Source: Bradysia coprophila (lineage: Eukaryota; Arthropoda; Insecta; Diptera; Sciaridae). Taken from it: 64,000 nt of DNA. The stretch spans positions 2,329,005-2,393,004 of the forward strand of contig NW_023503584.1 in the NCBI RefSeq assembly GCF_014529535.1, given 5' to 3'. Every line of letters begins with the position of its first letter. Position 1 is the stretch's first letter. The translations under genes and the position numbers were made by a program. Under the pieces are notes generated by a model that did no database searches, had not been told where the DNA came from, and saw only the letters and a program-made list of their open reading frames with translations. Shown in pieces: positions 56,001 to 64,000 of this stretch.

Positions 56001-59000
56001 TAATCATGAACCGTGTATACGGTAATAATACGTTCAGACATGTCTAAAATAAATGTGCTGAACTGCTCATAAAACCAATTTTATGTTGAAGAAAATCTAA
56101 TTTTCAATTAGAGAGAGGTTGTTTTTATGCGCAAAATAAATAAATTTATACTAATGATTTGATGGAATGGATAGAGTTGATGGGTGTTTGTTTATGTTGA
56201 AGAGCGTTAGGAAATAATTTATGGAGAACGAAGATGATTTTGTGTAGGATATTTTCTTTTATTAGGTACTAGTGGAGTATCCCGGCTTCGCTCGGGAAAA
56301 ATGTGTAAATATTTTCCTCTAAAAAAAATCCCCCAAAAACTATTTTCACGGGTCAAAAGTATTTTCACGCATCAAAAATAAATTCAATTTAAAGTCAAAA
56401 ATTTTCACGCGGTAAAAAATGTTGCTTCGTTTTTATCCACGACGCAAACGAACAAAAAAAAAACTCTACGCGTCAAATAACGCATGCCAAGTTTCTAAGA
56501 CTTTTCGTATTGGTTCCTTGTGGACAAACAATCAAACCAACAACAAACTTGAAACTTTATATTATAGAAATGTGAACAGATAGCTGACCTGTTCTTTTGA
56601 GAGTCTCAAATATGTACAGAAAAACTGTCGTTGCGTGTAATCTACACATCTGCGGAAAATAAAATAGATCCAAAAGAAGATAAAAAATATGATGACACAA
56701 TGCTGAAAACCATGTTCGAACTTAGTGTTATTATGAATGACTGTAGATGTTTAATAATAAAGGAATAACTGAAACACATTCAACGGATTCAACAAGAAAG
56801 TTCACTGGTGGCCTAGTCGAATTACACGAACTGACGCCTAACGCTATTCAATGGCTCAATCAATTGGATGTTCAAGTGTGACGATAGTATGCTTTCCCGA
56901 CGTTGATTTTTTTTTTTTTTGCTTTGTTTGAACTTTTTTATTTTAATATTTGCGATGTGATAATCAGCTTTTTTAATGCCATACGAAATAGTAATAATCT
57001 ACCTACTCAGGCAACGCTAGCTCCTTGGCAGAGTAAAATAAACCAGGCAGGAGCGGTTCATTTTCGAAACGTCAAATAAGGGACCTAATACACTGTATGA
57101 AAATGAATTCAAATGAGCACTGACATAAATTGAAAAATTTTATTCGCAAAAAATATAGGGCTACTAGATTATTCAGGTCCCTAGTCAAAACAGCGCTCCT
57201 GCCTGGTTAACTTTTCTCTATCTTGCTAGCTCTCATCCCAATAAACTAAATTAAACGAAGGACCAGACCCAATAGTTTTCCCACCTGTAAAGTCAGAATT
57301 CTTTTGGTTATTACTAAACAAAGCTTCACTTTACTCAAGGATTCGAATGACCAACATAAAATAAGGTAATGGGTCCCGTTCACTTCATACATGTACCAAC
57401 ATGAAGTAAGGTAATGGGTCCCGTTCACTTCGTACATGTCTTAAAAAGGTTTTTCCAAAATCTATCGATACTTTATTTCATTCAATTCTCGTTTTCAATC
57501 GCATATAATAGCTTTGTTTTCCTTCTCTTTCGTTAAAAGCTCCTCCGGTGATAAATCTGTCCAGTCCGCATATCCACCACATGAATAAACACCAATCTCG
57601 TCCTGTCGATTGTTCTCAGAAGGAGGATCATTTCCTCTCACAAAATAGGTGCGACCAGGATACAACGTCACACCGCAAGCCGCCGAACTGGATGAGGTGG
57701 TGACAATTGTTGGTGAAAGTGGTCCAGAGCCACGATATCGTTCAACTGCAACAACTGGATAGCAAGTTTGAAGATCACCACAAGTGTAGGATGGACCAGT
57801 CACTTTAAGTGTACCAGCAAATATAGACTTGCAGTGGGTCTCTTTTTCAAAACCGGGAATACACGAACAGGCATCAGATAAACTGATGTATGACACCGAC
57901 ACAATCAACACAAAAATTAATTTGAGCATTTTTGGATGAGGTAGCTTCAACGTTGTCGAGTAAACTATGAACTAATCGACGCGAGAATTCCACTTTTATA
58001 TCAAAAAGGTCACATATGAATATCTAATGATCATCAGGTTTTTCCCCGTTTTTTTTTTTTTTTAAATCTAAAACTATGAGCAAAATGTTCTTCAAATAAG
58101 AAAAATAAGACTTTAAATTAATTACCCGTTTGTGGGTTTTCTTTTGCCTCTCTCTCTCTCTCTCTCTGAAAAAATCTATCTGGGGAATTCCTTCAGTGCA
58201 AATTTATGTAATTTTTTTTTAAATAAAAAACGTGATTTATGGATGGAACAGAAAAATGTTTTTCATTAAATCATTGGGTTTAGTCGATTTTTTCTGTTGT
58301 CGAGAATGTATTTCTCTTGAATCTGCCATTTTTGTACCACAAAATCTATCTACTTTTAAACAGTAGTGGAAGTGGCTACCACACATTTCTTTCTGAACGA
58401 AAAAGGTTTTACGTTTTAGTGCTATCATAAATTTAAAAGATCTAATCAGCAACATAGCGTTCTATTTACTAAAAATGGCCAAAATACTTCGCACACGTAA
58501 AAAGATTTTTAGATGCAATAAGCAGCTTTTTAAAGCTTCATTATCCTTTCAGAAAGAATTTTTCTATGTGAACCGCACTCATTTACCGCATGCAAGCATA
58601 TCACGTATGTGAAAAGTTGTACAATTTGATTACACTAGCGTGTCATAATTTGCACTTTTGCTATAAAATGTTTATTAAATAGCATACGTCGTATAATTTG
58701 CGTGATATGTATGTGCTAGCTTGACTTGCAGTCATTGCAATTTTCTAGTTTTTAACTGAGAATAAAAGTAGAAGATTTTGTTGCACTCTCTACTCATACA
58801 GAGTTATGCTTATTACACTGATACCTTCATATTCACAAGAAAGTTTTCATTTTTAAGTGAAAACGTTTGATTTTATACAACTAAATTCTTACGACTATAT
58901 AGCATCGAGGATGACTATATAGCATCGAGGATGACTAATATATAGCATCGAGGATGACTAATATATAGCATCGATGAAGACTAATATATAGCATCGAGGA

Positions 59001-60453
59001 AGACTAATATATAGCATCGAGGATGACTAATATATAGCATCGAGGATGACTAATGTATAGCATCGAGGATGACTAATATATAGCATCGAGGATGACTAAT
59101 ATATAGCATCGATGAAGACTAATATATAGCATCGAGGAAGACTAATATATAGCATCGAGGATGACTAATATATAGCATCGAGGATGACTAATGTATAGCA
59201 TCGAGGATGACTAATATATAGCATCGAGGATGACTAATATATAGCATCGAGGATGACTAATATATAGCATCGAGGATGACTAATGTATAGCATCGAGGAT
59301 GACTAATATGTAGCATCCAGAATGACTAATATATAGCATCGAGGATGACTAATATATAGCATCGAGGATGACTAATATATAGCATCGAGGATGACTAATG
59401 TATAGCATCGAGGATAACTAATATATAGCATCGAGGATGACTAATATATAGCATCGAGGATGACTAATATATAGCATCGAGGATGACTAATATATAGCAT
59501 CGAGGATGACTAATGTATAGCATCGAGGATGACGGTAACGAGTTATTTCGCGCCGCGCGAGATTACACATATTACAGTGGAGTTTCGCGCCCATACATTT
59601 TTCAATGGCTAACTTGATTTAGAGAATTTTTGCGAGTACCTGGCGATAAATTGGCGGTAGATTCAGTTGAGTATCAGGCACATAAATTTTGGAGATGCGA
59701 ATTTTATTCTAACACCCTAGAGCTTTGTATCAGGGATACCGGTATCCTTAGAAAGTGTGGATTTTCCTTTTACAAAACCTTAAGGATACCGGTATTACGA
59801 CATAGAACGTGTGAATTTTCCTTTTACAAAACGTTAGGATATCGGTATCCCAACTGAGATACACATATTTTGCATCAAGGATACCGGTATCCTTACTCAG
59901 AAAAAGTGGATTTTCCTTTTACAAAATGTTAGGATGCCTGCATCGCAACTGAGACGTTGCGAGATTCCTACCAGCAACAAATTCCTTATGGGCGCGAAAT
60001 TACACTAATAAAGTAGGAATTTCGCGTGGCGCGAGATTCCTACTTTAATACGGCGCGAAATTACGACTAGCCAGGATGACTAATATATAGCATCGAGGAT
60101 GACTATATAGCATCTAGAATGCATATATTGCATCGGGTGTGATAATATACCATCGAAAATGACCATGTTGCATCGAGTACTACTGTATTCTGACGAAATT
60201 TTAAATTCACTGGTGGTATAGCATTAATGTGATGGATTTATGATGATTAGTTAATGTGTCAGAGGTCACAGGAACTCATAAGTTTGAAAAATTGTTTGGT
60301 GATATCATTGTACGAAAAAGCAATCACTAACTTGAGCATTTGTAGTATTTCCGTATGCATCCAGTCGACATTCCAATTCCAAAGCATTCAAAATATCGTC
60401 GTCGTCTATTGGAATCGATGAACTCTCACTTGTTGTTGACGCCACAATGAATT
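47013..60453 (-). CDS. Class B1 (secretin-family) GPCR, diuretic hormone 31/calcitonin-receptor-like; 5' end not found
   Basis: Recognised exons: 60453-60332, 55975-55855, 51795-51600, 51528-51435, 51360-51267, 50034-49954, 47891-47794, 47725-47615, 47521-47336, 47274-47138 and 47076-47013, for at least 434 residues. The hormone-binding ectodomain has its cysteines and tryptophans ([42 protein letters not shown]) and N-glycosylation sites. Seven helices follow: TM1 [22 protein letters not shown]2 [17 protein letters not shown]3 [16 protein letters not shown]4 [17 protein letters not shown]5 near [18 protein letters not shown]6 [16 protein letters not shown] and TM7 [15 protein letters not shown]. 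These are plasma-membrane peptide receptors, usually Gs-coupled. The TM5-TM6 sequence points to Dh31-R or hector; the choice is uncertain. The start of the 60453 exon is a guess at an AAG acceptor; upstream exons with the signal peptide are missing. Confidence 0.85.
49066..49431 (+). CDS. Hypothetical small protein antisense inside a receptor intron
   Basis: A 121-residue frame with a true ATG (context GTAAATG) on the strand opposite the receptor, inside its 2.1-kb intron 49953-47892. The N-terminus is strongly hydrophobic ([25 protein letters not shown]), and five cysteines follow (one straight after this segment, then CTNYKC, IPC, FPC, DKC), as in a small secreted or membrane-anchored protein. 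A TATAAATA lies about 150 bp upstream, near 48913. I recognise no family, and it could be a chance frame. Confidence 0.3.
   Translation: MIRHVQFIFKIALLIMEHLFPFNLLVVLVQMIDCYKKTPSQKNLIWKINYSISLTCTNYKCLTPYEMLGVIRFNMPLLTLAIPCREVKVKFFPCLKGNSGFKFDDKCEVEKFLKYSAAYYT
50765..51150. repeat. Dispersed TATA/CGATAAC family: one complete copy plus an adjacent second one
   Basis: The first copy runs from ACGGCAAACGTATTGCAAC (about 50780) to ATGCTTGCCGTTTGTGACAG (about 51012), the family's two inverted ends. It includes GTCTTATATAGCAAAAAGCG and the AATGAAGTAAAAGATTTC block. A second copy in the opposite direction follows (AAATCTTTCATTTCATTTG, CTTATATAAAATGAG, CTCGATAACAAATGACTAG). Confidence 0.7.
51796..55854 (-). 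other. 4.1-kb receptor intron without recognisable genes
   Basis: AT-rich. It contains a weak dispersed-family copy (52145-52320), a 15-bp perfect inverted repeat GTATTTTTTCGCACA around a GC-rich hairpin (52511-52588) and another dispersed-family remnant at 55300-55440 (TTTACTATATAAGTATC). Confidence 0.5.
57032..57225. mobile_element. CACGRCAGAGTAAA MITE family, copy 2
   Basis: Reverse orientation relative to copy 1: begins GGCAGAGTAAAATAAACCAG and ends CTGGTTAACTTTTCTCTATC. CTAGCTC flanks both sides. It lies about 270 bp from the 3' end of the TIMP-like gene. Confidence 0.85.
57495..57929 (-). CDS. Small secreted TIMP-like (netrin-like/NTR domain) protein, nested in a receptor intron
   Basis: A single-exon frame of 144 residues. 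The start is ATG at 57929 ([10 protein letters not shown]); the frame is open a little further upstream but only through a TTG. Residues 1-20 form a signal peptide ending SDA, so the mature protein would begin CSCIPGF. An N-terminal Cys-x-Cys is the hallmark of metalloproteinase inhibitors of the TIMP fold, where Cys1 chelates the enzyme's zinc. Further cysteines ([23 protein letters not shown], final ICD) and the AGTLKV and GRTYFVRG strands fit an N-terminal NTR domain without the C-terminal TIMP subdomain. Lengths of about 140-150 residues are usual for such arthropod single-domain proteins. It lies on the same strand as the receptor, inside its 55976-60331 intron. Inhibitory activity is inference. 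Confidence 0.8.
   Translation of the reverse strand: MLKLIFVLIVSVSYISLSDACSCIPGFEKETHCKSIFAGTLKVTGPSYTCGDLQTCYPVVAVERYRGSGPLSPTIVTTSSSSAACGVTLYPGRTYFVRGNDPPSENNRQDEIGVYSCGGYADWTDLSPEELLTKEKENKAIICD
57993..58000 (-). promoter_or_regulatory. TATA box of the TIMP-like gene
   Basis: TATAAAAG on the minus strand, 64 bp before the ATG; transcription would start near 57965, giving a 5'UTR of about 35 nt. This supports the nested gene as an independently transcribed unit. Confidence 0.6.
58150..58168 (+). repeat. (CT)n microsatellite
   Basis: About nine uninterrupted CT dinucleotides in the receptor intron. Confidence 0.9.
58893..60180 (+). repeat. 23-bp satellite array, interrupted by a 539-bp insert
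   Basis: About 28 tandem copies of GACTAATATATAGCATCGAGGAT run from 58893 to 59533. The array stops inside a unit, is interrupted by foreign DNA (59534-60072), then resumes for about two copies and decays to about 60180. The first two units and one after the insert are a 20-bp form (GACTATATAGCATCGAGGAT). Variant units recur in order, showing a 138-bp (6-unit) higher-order repeat in the first part and 4- to 5-unit spacing of the GTATAG variant later. Confidence 0.95.
59534..60072. mobile_element. Insert in the satellite: TTTCGCGC ends and GGATACCGGTATCC palindromes
   Basis: The ends are inverted and GC-rich against the AT-rich surroundings (TTTCGCGC at 59546 and 59583; GCGCGAAA at 59992 and 60053). 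The centre holds four 14-bp palindromes GGATACCGGTATCC or close variants (59734, 59784, 59837, 59879) and one degenerate copy (59932), spaced 42-53 bp, most followed by TGGATTTTCCTTTTACAAAA. No open frame of note. Probably a non-autonomous element. Confidence 0.7.
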
Positions 60454-61662
60454 CTTTTTTATCAACCAAAGTCACAAGAAACAGAATTTACATCGTCACG
60501 AACGCTTTTCCCAAGCGCCTTAGATTTCCGGTATTCAATTAATTTCTTTTTCTTTCAACTTAGCTTTTAACATCGAATCAAAACGAATTCATGTTTTCAT
60601 TACGAGCACAAGTTAATTTTTCATCTCTTTCGCGCGATCCAAACCCAAAAGAAACCACATTAATATGCACGAAATATACAAAATTTTAATTCAATTTAAC
60701 ATTAAAAACTCAATTCTTTTTCCTCGTTAAATATATAAAAGGTTTTGCAAATTAAAGCCGAATTTCCCTCTGAAAACGTTCTGGTTCGGCTTTTCAGTGA
60801 GTAAAGGAACTAATGACTGGCATTCCTAACTGAACAGTAAAGCAATTGCAAAATATAAAATTTAACAAACAATTAAAAAACGACACAAAGTGTAGCTGAA
60901 AGTGTACGCTCTTTGATCTTATTGGAGGAGATAATGTAATTATATATTTAAATATTTAATATTTAATACGGTATGTACTCATATCATCAGAGTGTGTATA
61001 GGCGAGTAAGTGAGTGCACATATAAGATAACGTACTGTCTTACAGATTCTACCAACGAAAGCCAAATGTTAAATGGAAAATGGAATTGAACGACCGAATT
61101 CATTGTGTATTGTGTGGATTAAATTCGTTGAAGGAAAAATGTTGCTGCAATAAATAAGACGGAAAAATCCATTTTCAGGGGGACCTTCTTGGTTGCATTC
61201 CACTTGCAATTGTATAGTGTGCAGAGTGTTGCACAAAGTCGATTTTTGTAACAGTAGTCCTATACCTATACCTTTAGACAAACGCCAAAAATTAATTAAA
61301 AAATACCAGAGCGGAAAAGGGTGTGTCACCATTGTAAGTGTGCCTAAAATGTACCGTCCACAACAGATACATAAATAACCTTTCATGTTGAGGGCCTAAA
61401 TTACGAGAAAAAAATCCGTAATCCCAAGGCATGAAAACATTTTTTTTCTGTGCCTTCAGCATGTAAAATATTGTACGTAACTCAGACGAAAAATGAAAAA
61501 TCAATTTTCGATTATTGACCTCGGCTTCGACTCGGATCAACTTCACGCGAAAACTCGACTTTTCAACTTTGTGACGTAAATGTATGCGCTCAGGCTATTC
61601 TTTTGTCAAAAGTTCACTTAAATTGGAATGAAACCACCGTCATTTGATGCATAAAAATTCAC

Positions 61663-61860
61663 GGCAGAGTAAAGTAAACCAGGCAGGAGCGCTTGATCTG
61701 ACTGGGGACCAGAATAGTCTAGTAGCACTATTTTTTGCGAATAAAATTATTCAATTTATGTCAGCGTTCATTTGAGTTCATTTGAGTTCGTTTTCATACG
61801 TCCCTTAATTGACGTTTAGAAAATGAACCGCTACTGCCTGGTTTATTTTACTCTGTCGTG
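61663..61860. mobile_element. CACGRCAGAGTAAA MITE family, copy 3, 9-bp target duplication
   Basis: Begins CACGGCAGAGTAAAGTAAAC and ends TTTACTCTGTCGTG. ATAAAAATT directly flanks both sides. An internal 11-bp duplication (TTTGAGTTCAT) distinguishes it from the other copies. Confidence 0.9.
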
Positions 61861-62509
61861 ATAAAAATTAGATGGAGTAAAGCAATTGCATAATTTCAAC
61901 ACATTTTTCACAGTTTTTCTACTTATTTCTTTTAAAAGCCGTATACCGTCTACCACAACAGTCTCGCACAAAGTCGAGTAAATTTGATGTTAATAAATTA
62001 TGAATATTATCTCGCATATAATACGACTCATATTCTCGGGCATGATGTTTGTTTTCGTATTATACTCCGAAGGATTAAAAAAGTCGGTTTTTTCTTCTAA
62101 AAATGTAAATGTAAATAAACATGCGTCTCATTGCTGGAGTAGACGTTATACTGTAATTACACTGGCTTTTATTTATAAATTGGTGCTACTACGTAAAAAT
62201 TTATTATTTTCATGTATACACACTCGAATGATAATGAAATTCGAATAACAAACATTCGTTAAGCTAGATCCACCAGCCGCGCGTAGTTGTAGCATTATAT
62301 AGTTGTGGGGCTATGGTGGTTAATTACCTCAACCAGAAGTCAAAACTTTAAAATTTTCATGCGATGATAGCCACAAGAAGCAAATGTCAGAAAAGTCAGT
62401 AAACGCCGGTATTTGTAGTCTAAGGACGGTGTCAGAATTTCTGGAAGTAGTCTGAATTGAAAGGAATCAACGTTGTTTTCCCAAACCGAAGAATCCATGT
62501 TGGTAGTTT

Positions 62510-62859
62510 AACCTGTTACAGACGGAAAGCATATCACCAGTATTATTATCTGCTCTATTACATCCATCGATCACAGTATTTTTAATCTGCTGATTTCAAA
62601 TCTTGTACTTCAATTTTTTTAACATGTTTTTTACTATATAAAGGACCATATTACCCAGAGTTTGTCATTATTTTTGTCGTCGTTATCTATAACAAACGTC
62701 AAATAAGGGACCTAATACATGGGATGAAAATGAACTCAAATGAACACTGACATAAATTGAAAAATTTTATTCGCAAAATATCAAGGGCTACTAGATTATT
62801 CAGGTCCCTAGTCAAACAAGCGCTCCTGCCTGGTTAACTTTACTCTGTCGTGGTTCCTC
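62510..62859 (+). mobile_element. Fusion of a dispersed TATA/CGATAAC copy with a truncated CACGRCAGAGTAAA MITE
   Basis: 62510-62695 is a clean copy of the dispersed family (AACCTGTTACAGACGGAAAG, AAATCTTGTACTTCAATTTT, TTTACTATATAAAGGACC, CGTTATCTATAAC). It passes directly into 62696-62859, a MITE copy 4 lacking its left terminal ~45 bp (starts ACGTCAAATAAGGGACC, ends GTTAACTTTACTCTGTCGTG). Confidence 0.75.
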
Positions 62860-64000
62860 TATTTACCGCATTGCTTTTCACAGCAACAATCTGTTCCATT
62901 GAACCAATCAAATTGTAATACGAGTATTGCATACCATAAATCGAATGCAAAATCTTTTTAAATTAGCAACATAACAATCTCATTCGCATTACTACCCCCA
63001 TTCATTGTGCAATATGTGCAGCACACTACAAAACAATTTCCTGGCTATTACCTGCAATTTCATACAGCAGACCCACAACTTTGTTAGCTATGGTGTGATC
63101 ATTAACAGTTACTTATTGCTTCGTTGTATAATTACATCCGCAATTTACTTCTTCGATTATTCACTACTTGATGTTAATGGATTACGCTACATGTGCGGCA
63201 ACACAAAACTAAAATAACTGTACCTGCACAACTACATGCTTAGATCATAGTTCCTTGTTTACACAAACGGAAGTAATTAGACACGTTCGAACAAAATTAA
63301 GTACATCATCCGGTTGGGAAAAGCTCGTTTGTATCGTATACGTATACTGTGCGGTTTTTGTTTCTTTGGCTTTATGTACGATGTGCTTTTTCAGGTTGAT
63401 TCACTTCATTCAAGCAACAGAATGTTTCCACTATACACAATAATGTACCCGTTCATTCAGATCAAATTCAAAGATTCTACGGGCTACGTATTTGTTTCGC
63501 TGTCGGAATAAATATTTTAACACGAAATGTTGTACACAGTAGGTATAAGCTTGGAAATGAAAATTAAGTTTTCTGGATGAACAAGTCTTTGTTGAAAATG
63601 TACAAATTATAGGCATGTGGTAGTGGTTCCGGATTACTGTTATATTTTGTGGTAACGCTATTTTTAGAGTCAGTTGTTTAAAATCACTGCAATCAAGCTG
63701 AAACAACAATTCATTTAATGACTTGGACATTATCAAAGTTTTTTTAAGAAAATTGTCTATGAAATTTTGAAGTAAAATACGAGGTGCCTAACAAACCCAT
63801 TCAATCAGTTTTTCGGTACTCAAAAGTATTCGGAAACGAAAAAGTAATGATGCAGTTTGACTAGCAGCTTTGGCAAGCTGCACATGCCACTTGTTGTAGA
63901 TTTTCAAGTTGTTAAAATTGACCCATCCTAGTCAAAATAGTTTTTGCTCCCCCTCTTGCATCATAAACTTAAAAACCATGTTGTTGTTTAAAGTATTCAT

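Larger units (their letters stand above)
60454..64000. other. Upstream region of the receptor gene; no exon recognised
   Basis: The receptor's signal-peptide exon and promoter should lie in or beyond this stretch on the minus strand, but no open frame there has a convincing signal peptide plus donor in the right phase. Contents seen: a MITE (61663-61860), a fused pair of repeats (62510-62859) and AT-rich filler. Confidence 0.4.

Noticed and set aside
58893..59533. Regular repeats considered as a CRISPR array
   Set aside because: The repeats are directly adjacent with no unique spacers, and the context is a eukaryotic intron.
61069..63736. Open frames considered as the missing first exon of the receptor
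   Set aside because: None combines an ATG, a signal peptide and a donor in the phase needed by the 60453 exon.

Overview
The window looks like AT-rich nuclear DNA of an insect, most probably a dipteran. The protein-coding exons match fly families closely (Abl kinase, fem-1, CDK5RAP3, Tim22, a calcitonin/DH31-type receptor). Short introns run about 55-80 bp, while a few long introns are full of small non-autonomous transposons. A nematoceran such as a fungus gnat is plausible, but this is inference; no species-diagnostic locus was seen.

Layout. 1-990: 3' part of an LRR/F-box-like gene (+). 6853-26006: complete Abl tyrosine kinase gene (-), 11 coding exons; the myristoylated first exon lies 12.8 kb upstream of the SH3 exon. 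26007-32103: intergenic, with microsatellite, tandem repeats and an almost perfect 551-bp palindrome. 32104-37628: fem-1-like gene (+), 8 exons; its 3-kb first intron holds two hAT-like insertions. 37629-41788: intergenic with three MITEs. 41789-43587: CDK5RAP3 homologue (-), 6 exons. 45064-46520: Tim22 (+), 5 exons, divergent from CDK5RAP3. 47013 to at least 60453: class B1 neuropeptide receptor (-), 11 recognised exons. A small secreted TIMP-like gene (57495-57929, -) sits inside one of the receptor's introns, next to a 23-bp satellite array that is interrupted by an unusual palindrome-rich insert. 60454-64000: no coding exon recognised; two MITEs of one family.

The genes form no pathway or operon. 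Abl is cytoplasmic signalling, Fem-1 is a CUL2 ubiquitin-ligase receptor, CDK5RAP3 belongs to the UFM1/ER-phagy system, Tim22 is the mitochondrial carrier translocase, and the receptor and TIMP-like protein act at or outside the cell surface. All exon joins given below keep reading phase and use GT-AG sites that I checked base by base.

The main non-genic content is repeats: at least six MITE/foldback families, several with clear target-site duplications, and one dispersed family that repeatedly carries a TATA-like motif plus a TATCGATA-type palindrome. The features most worth following up are the 30232-30782 palindrome (candidate hairpin-RNA source), the satellite and its insert at 58893-60180, and the hAT-type elements built of short reiterated motifs.
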